A stretch of DNA of 64,000 nucleotides from an uncultured Verrucomicrobiota bacterium (GCA_903838675.1 CAILZI010000126.1:124001-188000); one strand, 5' to 3'. Shown: positions 35,501 to 35,997, counted from the stretch's first letter. The notes: generated by a model not told the origin, from the sequence alone. Numbers and translations are program-made.

Positions 35501-35673
35501 GCGGCGGTTGACCAGTTTGAGGAGGTCGTGTCCCAATTCCCAGAGTTCGTTGTTACTCCGCTGGGTGCCCAGTAGAAAGTGGCTGCCTTCAACGGCGTGG
35601 CGATTTGCATGGCGAACACCAGCACGGTCATGAACCAGCCGAGGAAGATGCGATTTCGTCGAAGTGTTTTCAT
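1..35673 (-). CDS. Giant PATR-type autotransporter/adhesin-like repeat protein, partial (C-terminus beyond left edge)
   Basis: A reading frame of at least 11,891 codons opens at an ATG at 35673 and runs to base 1 without a stop that I could find; all stretches I translated between 35.7 kb and 1 lie in this one frame. The N-terminus is a signal peptide followed by the usual PATR-protein opening (FYWAPSG...NWD...NW). The rest is Gly/Thr/Ser/Asn-rich, essentially Cys-free beta-helix sequence. It mixes PATR units (GTGTWTLTGSNTYTGATTV type, TIGR02601/PF12951) with a second module of the form TVTVASTAGLVVGMAVSGTG followed by IPAGTTIASI and a VDATHFTLS-type tail. It also carries two PA14-like domains and seven Trp-Ala boxes. 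Such proteins are exported and usually surface-bound or shed. The membrane anchor or beta-barrel, if present, lies outside the window. There is no Shine-Dalgarno before the ATG. The upstream neighbour is the PVC-type dehydrogenase on the same strand. The frame and family are well supported; adhesion is inferred. Confidence 0.93.
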   Translation of the reverse strand, partial: MKTLRRNRIFLGWFMTVLVFAMQIATPLKAATFYWAPSGVTTNSGNWDTTSSNWSTAAPVNGSASSTTTWSNGSTNIAIFTDATTATLQENITLNKLTFQDKANGVTVQSSGPTLTFSGTAPTITLQADTSLGLGITQDTLNAPLAGSNGLTVQFLDTATTPNSGIGGTLVLGGTAGQNYANAMTGGITVTGAKKFSGGALTGAITTLAIDVQSTDVNNPLGTNAVTLQQNARLQITGVNQTAQGYSGRVFSLPVAVSDTSRVDFSQTATGATLPTKTVVASNLAADSGNNVTVITTASTAGLYAGETVTGSGVPAGTIVASVNSGTQFTVINQLTGTNVALTMTPPQALTSTFLPTLSSNPVQAITAGLDGSATSAVQYVDINGATQTATNYAIQWAGVVKLQGGSYTFFASSDDASRVYVDGKLVLNNDGGKGSLDLSSGVIHLAAGYHDVVVDYLQGTGGAALNIGVAGPDTGGVRQTFDQLGTFRQAEVNNASGFSNAIQLGNAINVTGDASIALQGSSFSSAQLGALTLNTNATLSVLSLADDGLTSVSGNDPGFGQTVHFGGTTLSPTTFGNGAGTVTITSDANVAFDGVVSDGGNAMNIVKTGTGRVYFNQTTSANSLNSGTKIILDGTTTSGATNVTTSTGSNTITLTSAAVAKLSVGMGVSGTGIAANTVITSIQENGTVTLSNAETANSTTAALTFTPTAGAPPTLVLTGSTASGAFNPIGSAGISLMNGSLVLDSKGATATGVGPTFNNAVTVSGSSTIQSVVNAATTVLGSSTNGITLAANTTLTLDAISGGQTTATAGAASTDLGAILAIAGNITGNNTTALILKSTIQNAVTTVAATAATTTAPQQTGNALVLSGTVALRGNNTGFAGTVSLAASMGLRVEGVNALSGKSFTLSSNTLSLLSDGSSAGSNYGTGGKENLAFNDFLTLTANSTIVVDRLGTSQSPLFTLAANKTAQIGSLTLGAGVAGTGTLTVTNNNGYGLQVTGATTLVGTPTFTVSTATNSNANAGLTLSGIVQGNYNLIKAGAGTLLITNASNTFGGTQTLTTYGVSGTNTLTLNAPNFNNLLVGQSISGTGVPAGATIAALNIANFITEANTGSNVLTTTAAGYANLAVGIQVYGTGMPSGATVTALNTLNYTVAANTGTNLLTTTDANFANLAVGMPVSGVGIPTGAIVTALTTPSYATAANSGSAVVTISAAGYATLAVGTPVTGTGIPTGAKVTALSATPFTASGTSGTAILSTSSSNIAGLLVGMPVSGTGIPTGSKIASIDTVNNKFTINQNLTSNVSSYTLDKVTLSQSVSAANPTLNVNVATLSQNLTSSVTSVTLNQVTISQNVTAANPTLSLNQATINGGNLTANNSTLSLTSVINITGGSLAVSNDGALGNPSNQIWLNANTGANGLRATGTFSTSRTIVLQSFNAGGLNSANAIEVSNGNTLTLNNPFTWGVAAINAYNSLSKLDMGTLELTQAETGWNGVLNVNQGTLLVDNAGAFGTGFADTLVNAVGAEVALNGGASGLTISENFQLVGNASATGVNSKGMIHSLAGAGTNTLNGVVYVSSGTGSTMVAGVDTGSQLNIAGGIRYNSGSGGVLYLSADGTGVGTLSSSLTSFNSNPGTETLAKVGTGTWNITSNVFQPTLATTTYKAFATTATTTVGSSTVTLNSGSTTGLFVGMSVSGLSTVFSGNPTITSIVDATHFTMSSSAKISSASAAAIFGALTTNSVTTTLNSTAVTLASGTTSGFYVGMPVVGANIPAGATVASVTDATHFTLSANASAAGTANAVFAENMGVVNSGLAISNGININNANIPAGATVKNINGGIFTIALPSTALGSSFVNASNILTTYAAGANSTATVISAGTLLLNGAGSLTSGASVSSVAGGSTTNGSNVVTVGTTLGLVPGMVVTGTNIPAGATISSITSGTQFTISTTATGTSSGLLLAVGVGGGATTSGSNVVTVSSTYGLAPGMAISGTNIPAGSTISNISSSTQFTISANATGTGTGITFATSDSSTANLVTINSGAILSLDNSATNVNNRLATRPLTSYGGSLLISGNSSAATTEQLGAITYNAGNSIITLTPNSAQSLTLTLGTSTAVARAAGGTLLIRGTNLGNAAAANTAVVVGPSATSGFTFIGQTGGTGTTKKSIVPWAIVDTSTTGTGLSFATSDSVALGTTTGANNLRALNASELSTTLASLTNVSLTSAGSIVTPLTINSLTLGTNGSVTITSPQTLTIDSGGILDTAASASITGGQLSTTSNRELIVFVTNPAGTLTLSSAIAGTSGGLTKSGAGTLALGTINSYSGTTFIDQGILKLDSGGRSILYNNDLSINNGGTLDLNGSVFYARNVRDDGSTFVAGNGGAVSNSASRQATLVLGAGSVNWAGQINGNVQVVRGSSAGNTWNIYSAQGYTGATILTGGLVQLTDSGTLLNTSAIEINYSNLLIQNGSLLGQNILNRINDTAPITMRGGMIQFRDRQASATTETFGTLTIAEGQNILESALNGGTINSTDLTFSSLTQAAGSRATMMFRSITGLIGSNSRVFFTTAPTVTNGLIANASGQTGWAIVDREFASYINGTPGVVGGVGALNQVGFAGYSTNGLNTGGSTDNIRLTLAAVASTGSVGGNLLTVANTAGMSVGDSVTGVGVPTGAVVTAITSGTQFTISQTLTAANPTLTLPQTLSSNRTFNSLVLSSSGSNTVNLGGNTLTLAGGGLILSPTADNTGTASVLTSSTSSNVVTLAAVPATLTVGSTLFLGATVTAINGTTVTLSANSNANVSANPVVLSYTDPNNNTGTVSVLSSSTASPTVTVLTVPSGLVVGSTFMSSTVTAINGTTITLQANADTNVSVIPLASTYTSTLPTTLAITNGNLTSGTSGSAADLYIHVLPYGGTSRLSAISANITNNGAGVATPGAGGAVSLVLDGNVATAGQVGTTISGVNTYTGGTWVNSGTWILATPGANGTTTTAIPGNLTISGSNVDNTNIYIGLVQLNASSEISNTGTVTLNGGGNLYLNGYNQTLGGIAFNNSGGAAPTLSISTGQLTLNGNITAVAENPGTTSLLSSGTLNTTTISGSTTATVSTTAGLVVGTAVSGTGIVAGTTIASIAADGVTLTLSSAATASGTNVGLAYTNLGSTLTSGTTNGSATVTVGSTSGLVVGEAVTGAGIPGGATVSSILNSTTFTLSTNATSTGSASLNYGSVGTLNLGGSTRAITVSPIISGGQSVAPLQPTLNITAPIVQGASAAGLTINSTNTSLSSTYSSSSTTVTVASTAGLYVGQSVTGANIPSGTTITGISGDGVTLTLSNKPNSSTTSSLSYGSAAVLQLSSTASTFTGGVTLNAGGLMIGASSTPSVVGSTVTSGPLGTGTLTIADGTRLLSSASTNVIANAFVAQGAFTFDGTSNLTLNGATTLPAVSNITVMLPGTVLTLGGPISGAGTTINKNGLGTLAFSTSVSSSGVLNNNTMAGAVNVNAGVLQMIAAAGVASATPLGTATINLSANAMLDLRGNGVTNLGTIVFGNNVALANTASATFNINVNNVSANTGNTIQMGTLTIGAGQTLDVLSTNSYNLRFTGGSYTGLGTSGTINFAPAANSTLTIAGGFTTTLAAANTGLGLLLLSGNNSFTSLPSTANGGSIGAAPVMNTTSTPLGASTYTFANNSTLVVSPVGAVPGGIGTSLPGTYTSGGLTERLFSGGASNLNSVLGSAMTPGAVLTGQSLGDLAMNNRPPVVTAAAGTQAVYTGLIHITTGGSYTFQTAERDQSTLVIDGVVVTGVNTTTTGGTKGPSLAAAGTGVITLSAGYHTIVFQTTNTVGAGGFQLLYGGPDTNTNTLATGVNGVTTPAANLQAIPSSQLAWLNTTQTAANTFAAQINSSFSLPAATSATIDGQGTDINSTLGTSSAGSFLMGNGSTLTVNNQGGTGWVGVTPALAFATTSDSVTLNTNSGTLYLLGGVAGASGNTINKTGTGSLILGSGGTNAEAINVTNGFLQITAANSLPTGITTITRFVQPTSTTLNSTTVLNNNVVTVASTAGLQIGMAVSGTGIAGGSFITAITSGTTYTLSANATQAGTTTTLTYDPSRLTINSGTTVNSQNVTVGSTAGLAVGMSVTGANIPVGTYISAIVSNTAYTLSQNSTGSATSNLIVNTDTYGALDLNGQTAVTGNIFLNGVSPIFRNSTSPAALFNSSSTLASVTANISIGTATSPLATAIGGFGDITLNGVVQDGGTAGIAWSKVGSDTLILNGVNTFTGGVTISGGILKLGNASALGGAGTTSISSTLSGGSANVTVASTTGLYVGQQISGAGVPAGAVISSITNATTFVMSANATSSGASSLTYVTGGTAVVSGSTLDLNGAVVTNTLEALTLNGAGTTGLAQASTLGALINSSGTAASYAGNITLASASNINTSGGNITLSGVISGSTLLTKYGSNTLTLTGVSTMTGGVTVNAGTVTVSGTGVISGSSAGTITVNPGATLNLDSTGTNQNNRLNTRALTLSGATFNLKGSTSATTTEQTAQTLTINPGGSSIFLTGAGTGGTVFQNTSLARGGNGTVLFQGVNLGTAAIGNGVSNIIFTSAPGATGQGGAAGTTNRGIIPWAIISADNGTTFSFAAPSLAASNGLQALATTERVNDALTANTNVYFTTGTTTGTASSTNTLNSFTFTGGTLSLASGTRLVIASGGILSTAVTANITSSAGSGALLSTTNFNTELIAHSMSGSTLTISPSLYLSGGGLTKADAGTLVLSAQETYLGNTTINGGTLKLNGGSTALASSSTTSGSPIVTVASTVGLLIGDTVTGSGLTGSSQVVGFVDATHVVLSANATSTVNGTGTLTFTGQTLFSPFTTAPTAGSLTSGPSGQVLQVNNGGTLDLNGLSQSVAILNSAGVLPGTGGTILNTNSTAATLRVGISGTNTWAGNISSGTGVINLVRDGGSAWTVESANTMTGTLTLQGGSTVLQDAGAFASATGITINRAGLVWSDTGLQSATRLLSTATMTLNGGGFVFNARAGTNGTAQFGNITLASGSSYLAANPVNGTATLNIGTITRTAGTGATLTFAGNVGDNGRIVMSSAPALVNGIMGGWAVALGIDPVAGGGTNAEFATYDPASGIRLAGNYATAFTTGTIASGTALQSTNVRLGGSVTLAAGTTTFNSLTMNNAGITLNFTNATDTLILTSGGILSGLDNNARNIGTAAIAGILTAGTNQTELYIHNGGNTLTINSVITNNNAPLNVVLDGLSTTGNTPTITYANANTYTGMTYVNGVILNLKSASNPAIAGNLTISGGTTGTDSLPIANAAVVLQSNNQIATSSAVTINGGAQLNLNNFNNTIASLILNNDGGGNGNNGPGVVTGSGTLTVATSLPSLTATTSLGSTALVFTTAPSAVLAPGTPVSGLGIAPGTTIVSGSGSNYVLSQNATATSSGSPVIGGIISSSNVANANSIPVINGFLNASSGLTFNPASSTVLPGQIGLELNAAMNSGFIVMNSTGVLGIGGQNLYSGITQVNSGTLAFGQSGAFIGYSQVNLASNAILDARGLLGTVGSITGSGTVTNYNLSSQGTVVTGYDNTSSTFSGLFNSLFVNGLLNVTKVGTGTWNLAGNNSNTVVSNTFTVSQGAITLNAGSNQSLNFRIYTLNAGGVLNIDDSTNNVSNRLGVNAAGTAGLYTDMSTTSGNRTTNLQGGQLNVTGSSSGLLTENLGVLNVQNGASTLTITPGSGGTNILKFNSMNGIANSGALGGTLLLRGTGLGATAAAGVANFVAAVTAPSLIGGGGAAGSTSMSIRPDIIGDVSLTGNGTGFTTYITGTGFRLLTTAELATNLGTQPQVAPFSALTFNNNVSLSSVIRMTVSTTINSLVLASGGGVFFAGGNISSTSNPAGTMYYANGSLETLTVNSGGILSLAGNNGITGGILAAGVNNQLIFQGVSDLAVGSYVSGGFQGMVKSGAGTLTLGKSSLVTGTTTVNAGTLALNGGSNTLLVSPTATIAMVYDLRINGGSVDLKGNTQAVGNLTSNATANVGGTTTALPNSGGNITNSGALANFVMDEPNNVTDAYGGVISGAINFYKQSVSGANPSNLILTSAQTFTGSATVMGGTLTLRDSGAITAATMVNIQYGALVLDNQGLTDSTSRLTSSSPVNLMGGNLTVNGRQVMDAQTLGTVTLVQGTSTIQINEFGNANSGGYALTLSNLARNSANGGVVNFVAGSGLTLAGNTSTTIAGAQPQIFIGQINGSTFSQASMVNGIIGGWAVVGGSEFASYTDALGVSQLSNGSAGYLNNYSSDVTAATAVQNVSDTTSRTIAASKTINSFRTTAAITDTLGSLGTAVVLNISSGGLLTNIAGVVNFTGVDSGTSITSGSTDLFAWINQNTTNFNTVISGSIGLVKSGAGTLNLQPSANMAATTTSGSTTLTFATAPSVVLAAGTPISGAGIAPGTTIVSGSGTSYVISQNATATATNTLQFGISNSYSGVTTVNGGGLLNSGLLTLGALQGVIAVPGDLRINSSTVTENFFAGQIAATSNVTLNGTGVLNRIGSNTLASLTFGGNGGTTAPTLNINTLTQNGIVTTAATTVTLQNTTGLAVGQSVISSGNLVPFGTTITAINTATNVITLSNTAVAGTSNLTFGTGATLTLSSANAITSVNDNYGTTPTVAAGFGSQGLILSNAAPVINVSGVSPLGLLLNAPLISSAGQINKTGTGSLILSPTYVATGAAGTGTWTTSGNTVTVASTAGLAVGQNVAGAGIAAGATITGITNGTTFTISSTPTAAGTAAALAFTGVNTFTTGLKITDGTLIVDSNNAIGTGTLVIGDATTANTVPITLLSGTAPRTLNNQVVLNRDLTFGGNQASNITVSSTTTNANATLTVASSAGMSIGELVAGTGIAAGTTIVGITDATHVQLSANATTSGTANLLFSSGTNPSSASPNSLTLNGTINLGSATRTLTVTNPLVTATLNGIISGTAGLTKAGDGILLLAPQTTGAITLAGAATTTTLGSTTLTLSAAPSGLAAGMLVQGAGLAQGTTISSIAGAVITLSKAALATTSSSTVAFGSTQVYSPTAGTAGTTSLTLTPAQVANNLVVVGASVTGSGVAAGTTITAINTTNGVVTLSTALLAGVTGQNLTFGGSTAVSTWNTYTGLTTVNGGLLKLGAAGALPSTTALVVAATGVVDLAGFATTIGSLAGDANNTTGGLVTNSSANALTLTLGGDNTSTTFSGSISQGTASGVVSLVKNGTGTTTLNGLNTYTGSTTVNAGNLSVNTLGDLAPSSLGYSALFSTVNLGGGTLTFTGLDATRSTTTRVMNLTASSVLDASGSTPLSLVNSAVVVTGSKGLTTSNFSITGGTTVYNSPPTVTISGGGGTGATATAILSGGTTGTVTGVTITNPGNSYSSAPTITFSGGSIATQLTNPSGTGNATNFAAVTLATSAPSTLVGSTFLGQTVTAINGNFVTLAGSANLAISAPAPVVFGYSAIVTGTKGVTTSNFSIAGGNNVYSTAPTVAITGGGGTGATATAILSGGTTGTVIGISITAAGSNFSSAPTITFSGGSVTSGTIAPSGTGNANTFAGVTVTSPPSTLVVGTTLLGQTVTAISGNNVVLSGTANQLITSGTSVLFGSTVGVASSSTASATVTLLAAAPATLAVGSSFLGQTVTAVSGTSVTLSGNANQTISAATNVTYGGASVTGAGQNITLQGSGSGTIAGPIAITTGGVTKTGSGTWTLNGMSNYTGATAVNQGTLVLSQAATTTTTPGLGNTAISVATGARLNVQGSYVAGLTSAAGAGASLTLNAGSSFNLSDGTIGTLTLQQNATGPATGLTIGGASGAAVTMSFDINSGGTSQIDSIVVSKAIAVNASGAEIAIVPLSTATSITPGTYTLMTGSAQSSGFNNLSLTANGLIIGSNAYTYALSSTTTSELLTITAATAKNWYWTGTTSTATDTLTNWSSNLSGTGGTNAVPGVVDNVFFTATNGTNLGVVLGGNFEVGSLNFTGTGPASSSAVTIGGGSFNYKLLINAGGINVASGSFKHTINADVKLVANQKWTISNSSSNYLTVNGTITDGNVGYALTVAGTGALNLTGSNTFSGAVTVDSGTTSGPATLIAPNIGLGGVSSSIGASSNAATNLVLGDSTGAGTGYLQYTGTGVSTDRLFSIGVTSSGSNTVDSAGSGALNFTNTGSVGLAGSGTRSLTLAATTASLTNTLIPVIGDNGGATSVIKTGPGTWVLAPNNGLTGVAAIITSNSTTITANTAGLTVNQVVTGEGILPGSYITSINAAAGTFTINQPTVTAPPENISINSPAFDTSQIYVGATTDVNGVPTPGGAYTVTSITDSDDYVITKPGASTQSITFNAAAGNGFSGVLKISGGVLSVADIKNGGLTSAIGASTNAAGNLVLDGGTLQYTGVGASTDRNFTVTTNGGTIDASGTGPLLLTGSMTASGSSGSQTLTLTGTNTGANTLSGTISNGTSTNFTNFAKAGTGTWLLTGSNTYTGSTTLSGGTLQVSSLANGGTASNIGQSTNAAANLVFNGGALLYTGAAQSTDRLFSVGTSGGSLYSSGTGALTFSNTLSMGFNGQSGTRTLTLGGTNTGTNSLAAIIGDNGGATSLVKNADASNWVLAPSVAIAATKTGTTALSTSVTNINTTGLVVGQLVTGPGIAAGTTIAAIPTPGTSGTITLSQAASVAGSGVSLAFASSTYALTANTALSTSVTNVNTTNLVVGQAVYGPGIAAGTTIAAIPTPGTSGTITLSQAATAAGTGVSLAFGSATVGTAFASTGTTTSGSTSVTSINTAGLAVGQAVYGAGIAPGTTIASIGTNTITLSLAATATKTGAGISFVNGNSYSGTTTVNQGNLQVGVNGVGMTGTGLVTVNSGATLSGSGIVNGPAVLNAGASLNPGDNFGSSVGSLTFNGSVTLSDASILTLKVSAATLTDSAINNSLNLGKYDTIGGYRSTHVAIWDSTAITPGVNDLLTVNGTMTLNHVQINVVDSGFVVNASSGQVFNVGNWTSLAGTSTFNAGTNYRTGGSGGGDLILPTLSGGLVYDVSQFSTSGLFTIITLPSVIPVLMSSYNIAGGGSWASAVNWSPNLAPQSTNSIANLTSNISSNAVVTLDGNEKVGVIFIGDQNGTNFFNIAQGSGGSLIFDNGVYGAAFLSKVQSNSTTTGVDIIGAPVQLNSDLNINVNSGGATARLDISGAISQSVAGLGVNIMGAGRVTFSGITANSYTGLTTVFSRGISDSGNPDLVLGKSMSFASTQTGSLAVSTTYGSSIATLTSGSTAGLYIGMPVTGNAGIPTNTVITAIIDATHVQLSSAATATATGTTTTFAPLAVSTNAGSATVTLTQGSTAFLAPGMKISGNAGIPNGATISSITGANTFTISTAATATATSVNTNVGTFVTTTIGAQSSTVTTVANSATVILNSGTTSNFYVGMSLAGSGTTATGNTSLSSATVTNVNTSGLVIGEFVTGAGIPAGATIKSIVGNVVTLSVAATAANNGTTLTFSHIPPTATVASINSSTQFTLSNGTGVVAGTGITTPFNGVANVVTTSSTAGFYVGMPVVGNPNIPNGSVVTAVLSATQFVVSSPATAALANVVTGFGTDVVNGAIQGDLKIGNVSMGGTGTAVVQLAGNNQIADTSTIKFDSGIGGFSGSNGGNNSYFKLMGFNETVAGLSNYDSAGVIETSESESNISANSTLTLNTSSLNYYNGYIRDRASNNSAGILNLVISGTGTQVLAGGNITYTGLTTINTGATLVLDTTTNFGLGISKGVRGANSILDNGTLILRNTGTGTFTFGAANANGSATTITAPSGSLVRDSGPGSFDPNLKNPIVTINATLNMGAGISVLEGGTTNFAATTNTTAGGFYIQGRENLTTVNLSSRTNIQGSNVLGGGLTVYGTGNNTIDGALLTITAQTTVGGSVNVLAGDVRLSGAGTLRVNATVSGLASTAGMFAGEWVVTPNSGIQTVGTVVNGTTFSLTSNASTSALAGLTLGLMSAQAGTLTNNATTVSGLTNTGILYVGEQVFGTGIAAGTTIASIVNGSAITLSTAATGSGSQSLSFGVAGYQQATVTNGTATVTGLATTAGLYVGEAVNNATGGTAIAAGTTIASIVNGTTITLSTAATAGAISLSFGTIVAQSASLSGTNLVTGLSTTSGLYVGEQVYGTGIAAGTTVASILNGNTITLSSAATLTGSQTLNFGAAGYVQGNVQASAIYISGEGSTISSTTITGFGITNDTTGGAANYVQNRLNGAPIVMNAGRLMLTGIGKGTDVFSETLGALAIAGGANYISSTKTTATSSSLLFKDMSGGRTTGSTLVFDSLNGTTTDTGGIIGFTNTVNNDGSNGGGILGGWAYRTTSSNSVALYEFAAVSAGQVVAYSGYSLNDFSSSNNNVKLTANQTLAGNTRINSLNIQSATALTLTLNPGVTLDINSGGILSSLNNQIITGGNLTSDNGTNYELITHLPTNQLTINSSIINNSNGNAVSLVKSGTATLFLTPQTVRTATYTSGNTTVTVTGSGTTNGMAVGNTVTGTGIQAGTTIVSISGSTVTLSAAPTLAGTNASLTFGLFNTYTGKTYINEGSLAINNETDLGANPTTFTADQLYINGGTLQVNSDLVLNDTNRGITMGTADGSISVASNKTLSISSINPVTATLGRLIFSASTGNLGVAVLSGNNNLSGGVETTGVQIGTTGQLGSTYTAGNATVTVGTTAGLEVGMAVTGSGIVAGTTVQSINADGIHYVLSQAPTTNGSNTLLTYDGFDALKLTGNNYIGLIRLLGSTLSLQGTNTLTNDIVVSAGLLRLGGNNTFSGVMTIRNGTIRFESSTGINNAAGYNLVATGGSIDLNGYNTTVSSLTGAANIINNGAGTSVLTVNATTSFLYTGAIIGGSAGGTESLVKNGSGVLTLTSTLSNYSGPTIINGGVILASSLNFGGNSSSIGAASNAAANLVLNQGTLRYNGASDAFTDRSFTLGLGDNAGALVADGVKFNQNVTFGFTGLSPAIAFLGSGNRTLTLGGANRGDNTFNLLLGDGTGGTTSLTKIGNGTWVLGGVNTYSGETMVDAGILAATVDGAFGAKGGGGIIIGGGSNASNVLGSTNATLDLRNVAYNTINQMYLAGGTLATTTGTSSWAGDIYVTANSNISVSDGATLTLSGSIGGPGGITQLGNGTVVLSGQADPTTRNITTSAISPGYTVQAGNLRLDYTSNNNSKLSDTAPLTLGGSRLGGSIELYGGSHLEIVSAVTLASGFNTVVRNVGTSILRMNTITRSAGGMVDFSTNNIASTSSALTNGILGGWATVGGISWATTTQTASISTTSGSPTLTVSSALAATLVAGELVSGTGITAGTTVASINGTTVTLSANATSTATSTLSFVARDVTGSTNSLISGLTNYTSSGAFLPAATTNDWVTNANMDIVGNSTQTNETANTLRFNNTPAKTNTTYNVTLSGTNTIQTGGILFTNNMGSNSAIIGTDGTGILVNGAGAGADLLILQSNTGSGVLDISAVIANGTGGTNGVDKSGVGNLILAGQNTYTGVNTLNSGVVTVNSLSIVGSVATVLTAVNQSLGNVVTVPGTTTGLTYGEIVTGTGLPSVSTVSSTTSSGSNSVAVTSTTGLAVGMPVSGAGIAAGTTISGINGNTVLLSASATANGSGVSLNYGGSFITAINNANQFTMSNGAVVAVTNSPLTFILPSTSVVAPGASSTTAASSTVTLLGGATTAGLTPGQTVSSSDGTIPAGDTILTIVDATHFTLNQPANSTVGSIALTYGTASLVAGSVNATTQVGSMVTVPSTLGLTIGQSVSGNGIPAGAVIASITDLNTVLLNVVVTLTGQNNLTFGASAPSLVSSTTSGSTTVIVSSTVGLAVGEQITGTGIPSGATITSIVDATHILISIAATTTASNTLAFAAPLSNTLMASSTNSGSSSVTV
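5168..5960 (-). repeat. Four tandem ~200-bp modules in the giant gene
   Basis: The plus-strand word GTGATGGTGTTGCCATTGA or a close variant recurs near 5213, 5411 and 5627, with a degenerate copy near 5832. Each is followed by GCTGCAATnCCnGT and CACCCACATACAAT-like words. On the coding strand each unit gives one VG..V.G.GI.AGT-type module followed by a LSTAAT-type strand. Spacings (198, about 216, about 203) are multiples of three or close to it. Confidence 0.65.
8524..11943 (-). other. Passenger unit 2 of the giant protein (residues ~7911-9050)
   Basis: It starts WYWTGTTSTATDTLTNWSSN, followed by AVPGVVDNVFFTA and VGSLNFTGTG. This is the standard opening of a PATR passenger just after the signal peptide, here internal and in frame directly after the end of unit 1. 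It closes with NDLLTVNGTMTLNHVQINVV and then LSGGLVYDVSQFSTSGLFTI, a typical passenger C-terminus. The unit is about 1,140 residues, an ordinary size for a free-standing protein of this class. It holds the 71-residue tandem duplication. Confidence 0.65.
9451..9876 (-). repeat. Tandem 213-bp (71-residue) duplication in the giant gene
   Basis: Copies begin at 9451 and 9664. Both encode TALSTSVTN[IV]NTT.LVVGQ, then GPGIAAGTTIAAIPTPG, then TSGTITLSQAA and G.GVSLAF. A more diverged third copy lies just below 9451 (GAGIAPGTTIASI). Near-identity over a large part of the unit suggests recent duplication by unequal recombination. Confidence 0.8.
12890..13740 (-). repeat. Two tandem copies of a ~146-residue module in the giant gene
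   Basis: Both copies run G-[ST]-K-G-[LV]-TTSNFSI, then APTVAITGGGGTGATATAIL or a near match, SGGTTGTV, SAPTITFSGGS, PSGTGNA, and L-G-Q-T-V-T-A-I. The TTCGAAGTGGTCA word starts at 13703 in one copy and 13265 in the other, a 438-bp offset, so the frame is kept. The GGGGTGATATA motif is a known bacterial surface-protein repeat of uncertain function. Confidence 0.75.
24178..24600 (-). other. PA14-like domain 2 of the giant protein (about residues 3692-3832)
   Basis: A second non-repeat island begins GGLTERLFSGGASNLNSVLG and contains AVYTGLIHITTGGSYTFQT, ERDQSTLVIDGVVV, ITLSAGYHTIVFQ and FQLLYGGPD. It matches domain 1 in layout (Gly-Ser-Tyr-Thr-Phe strand, V-I-D-G turn, A-G-Y-H, terminal G-P-D) but not closely in sequence. 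It is about 3,300 residues downstream, so the giant protein may present at least two ligand-binding heads. Confidence 0.65.
31627..31842 (-). repeat. Two tandem copies of a ~108-bp unit within the giant gene
   Basis: In protein order the stretch reads NLTSNVSSYTLDKVTLSQSV, then AANPTLNVNVATLSQ, then NLTSSVTSVTLNQVTISQNV, then AANPTLSLNQATINGG. The two halves are 36 codons (108 bp) apart. They do not match the PATR or VG..V.G.GI modules, and look like a recent local duplication of a small strand motif. Confidence 0.65.
34252..34569 (-). other. PA14-like domain 1 of the giant protein (about residues 369-474)
   Basis: This stretch differs from the repeats around it. It contains YAIQWAGVVKLQGGSYTFF, then SSDDASRVYVDGKLVLNNDG, then GVIHLAAGYHDVVVDYLQG, and ends in ALNIGVAGPD. 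The order (a strand with Gly-Ser-Tyr-Thr-Phe, an Asp-Asp loop, V-D-G-x-L-V, H-x-x-x-G-x-H, then a hydrophobic strand ending G-P-D) is that of PA14/GLEYA carbohydrate-binding domains. Sugar binding is an inference; no ligand can be deduced. Confidence 0.7.
35584..35673 (-). other. Signal peptide of the giant protein (residues 1-30)
   Basis: The first residues are MKTLRRNR (basic n-region), then IFLGWFMTVLVFAMQIATPL (hydrophobic core), then KAA, which offers a signal peptidase I site after about residue 30. The mature part starts TFYWAPSG. A normal Sec-type signal, without the extended N-region found in many proteobacterial autotransporters. It fixes the start codon at 35673. Confidence 0.85.
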
Positions 35674-35876
35674 CAGGAAAAAGGATTGGCGGGAGCGGCG
35701 TGGGAGATTTTTAAAAAAGGCAGAAAAAAGGGGCACAAGAGAGCGGAGCGGCGGCGTTTAGACTTAGAATCTGTTCAGCACAGGAAACCCTAAAAAATCA
35801 TGGCTGTTCGACCAAACGTGCATTTCGTTTTGAGTCAGGTCGATGGGATGGTTTCTCATGTAAATACAAATGGTTG

Positions 35877-35962
35877 GTGCATAAATGCACGTCGGGGTGA
35901 GACACGCATTCCAAGCCTAGCGTTCAGAATAGCTAATTTGCATCTGTCCCGTCAATGCAAAT
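35877..35962. repeat. Operator-like inverted repeats in the giant-gene leader/promoter (35,674-35,997 intergenic)
   Basis: A perfect 8-bp dyad ATTTGCAT-N11-ATGCAAAT (35936-35943 and 35955-35962) overlaps the candidate -35. A second dyad GTGCAT-AA-ATGCAC lies at 35877-35890, and a lone GTGCAT at 35818-35823. All share the TGCAT half-site. The first could alternatively be a weak end-of-gene stem of the dehydrogenase, but it has no T-tract. Nothing else was recognised in this 324-bp gap. Confidence 0.5.
35926..35955 (-). promoter_or_regulatory. Candidate sigma-70-type promoter of the giant gene
   Basis: On the minus strand TTGACG (35955-35950) is separated by 18 nt from TATTCT (35931-35926). 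Transcription would start near 35919 and leave an untranslated leader of about 245 nt. The same -35 with an 18-nt spacer occurs before the GH25-like gene and the MetE-core gene. The leader has no convincing ORF. Confidence 0.45.
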
Positions 35963-35997
35963 ACATCGACTTTACGAATTTTCAGCTTTGCAAAGGC

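Larger units (their letters stand above)
11944..35583 (-). other. Passenger unit 1 of the giant protein (residues ~31-7910)
   Basis: From the mature N-terminus to the first seam. It contains both PA14-like domains and five of the seven Trp-Ala boxes (Trp at about residues 2161, 2573, 4600, 5083 and 6241). Its last ~80 residues (SITPGTYTLMTGSAQSSGF, then NGLIIGSNAYTYALSSTTTS, then ELLTIT) are what normally closes a complete PATR passenger: a G-T-Y-T-L strand, an L-x-x-N-G-L-x-x-G turn and a final L-x-I-T strand. Confidence 0.6.
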
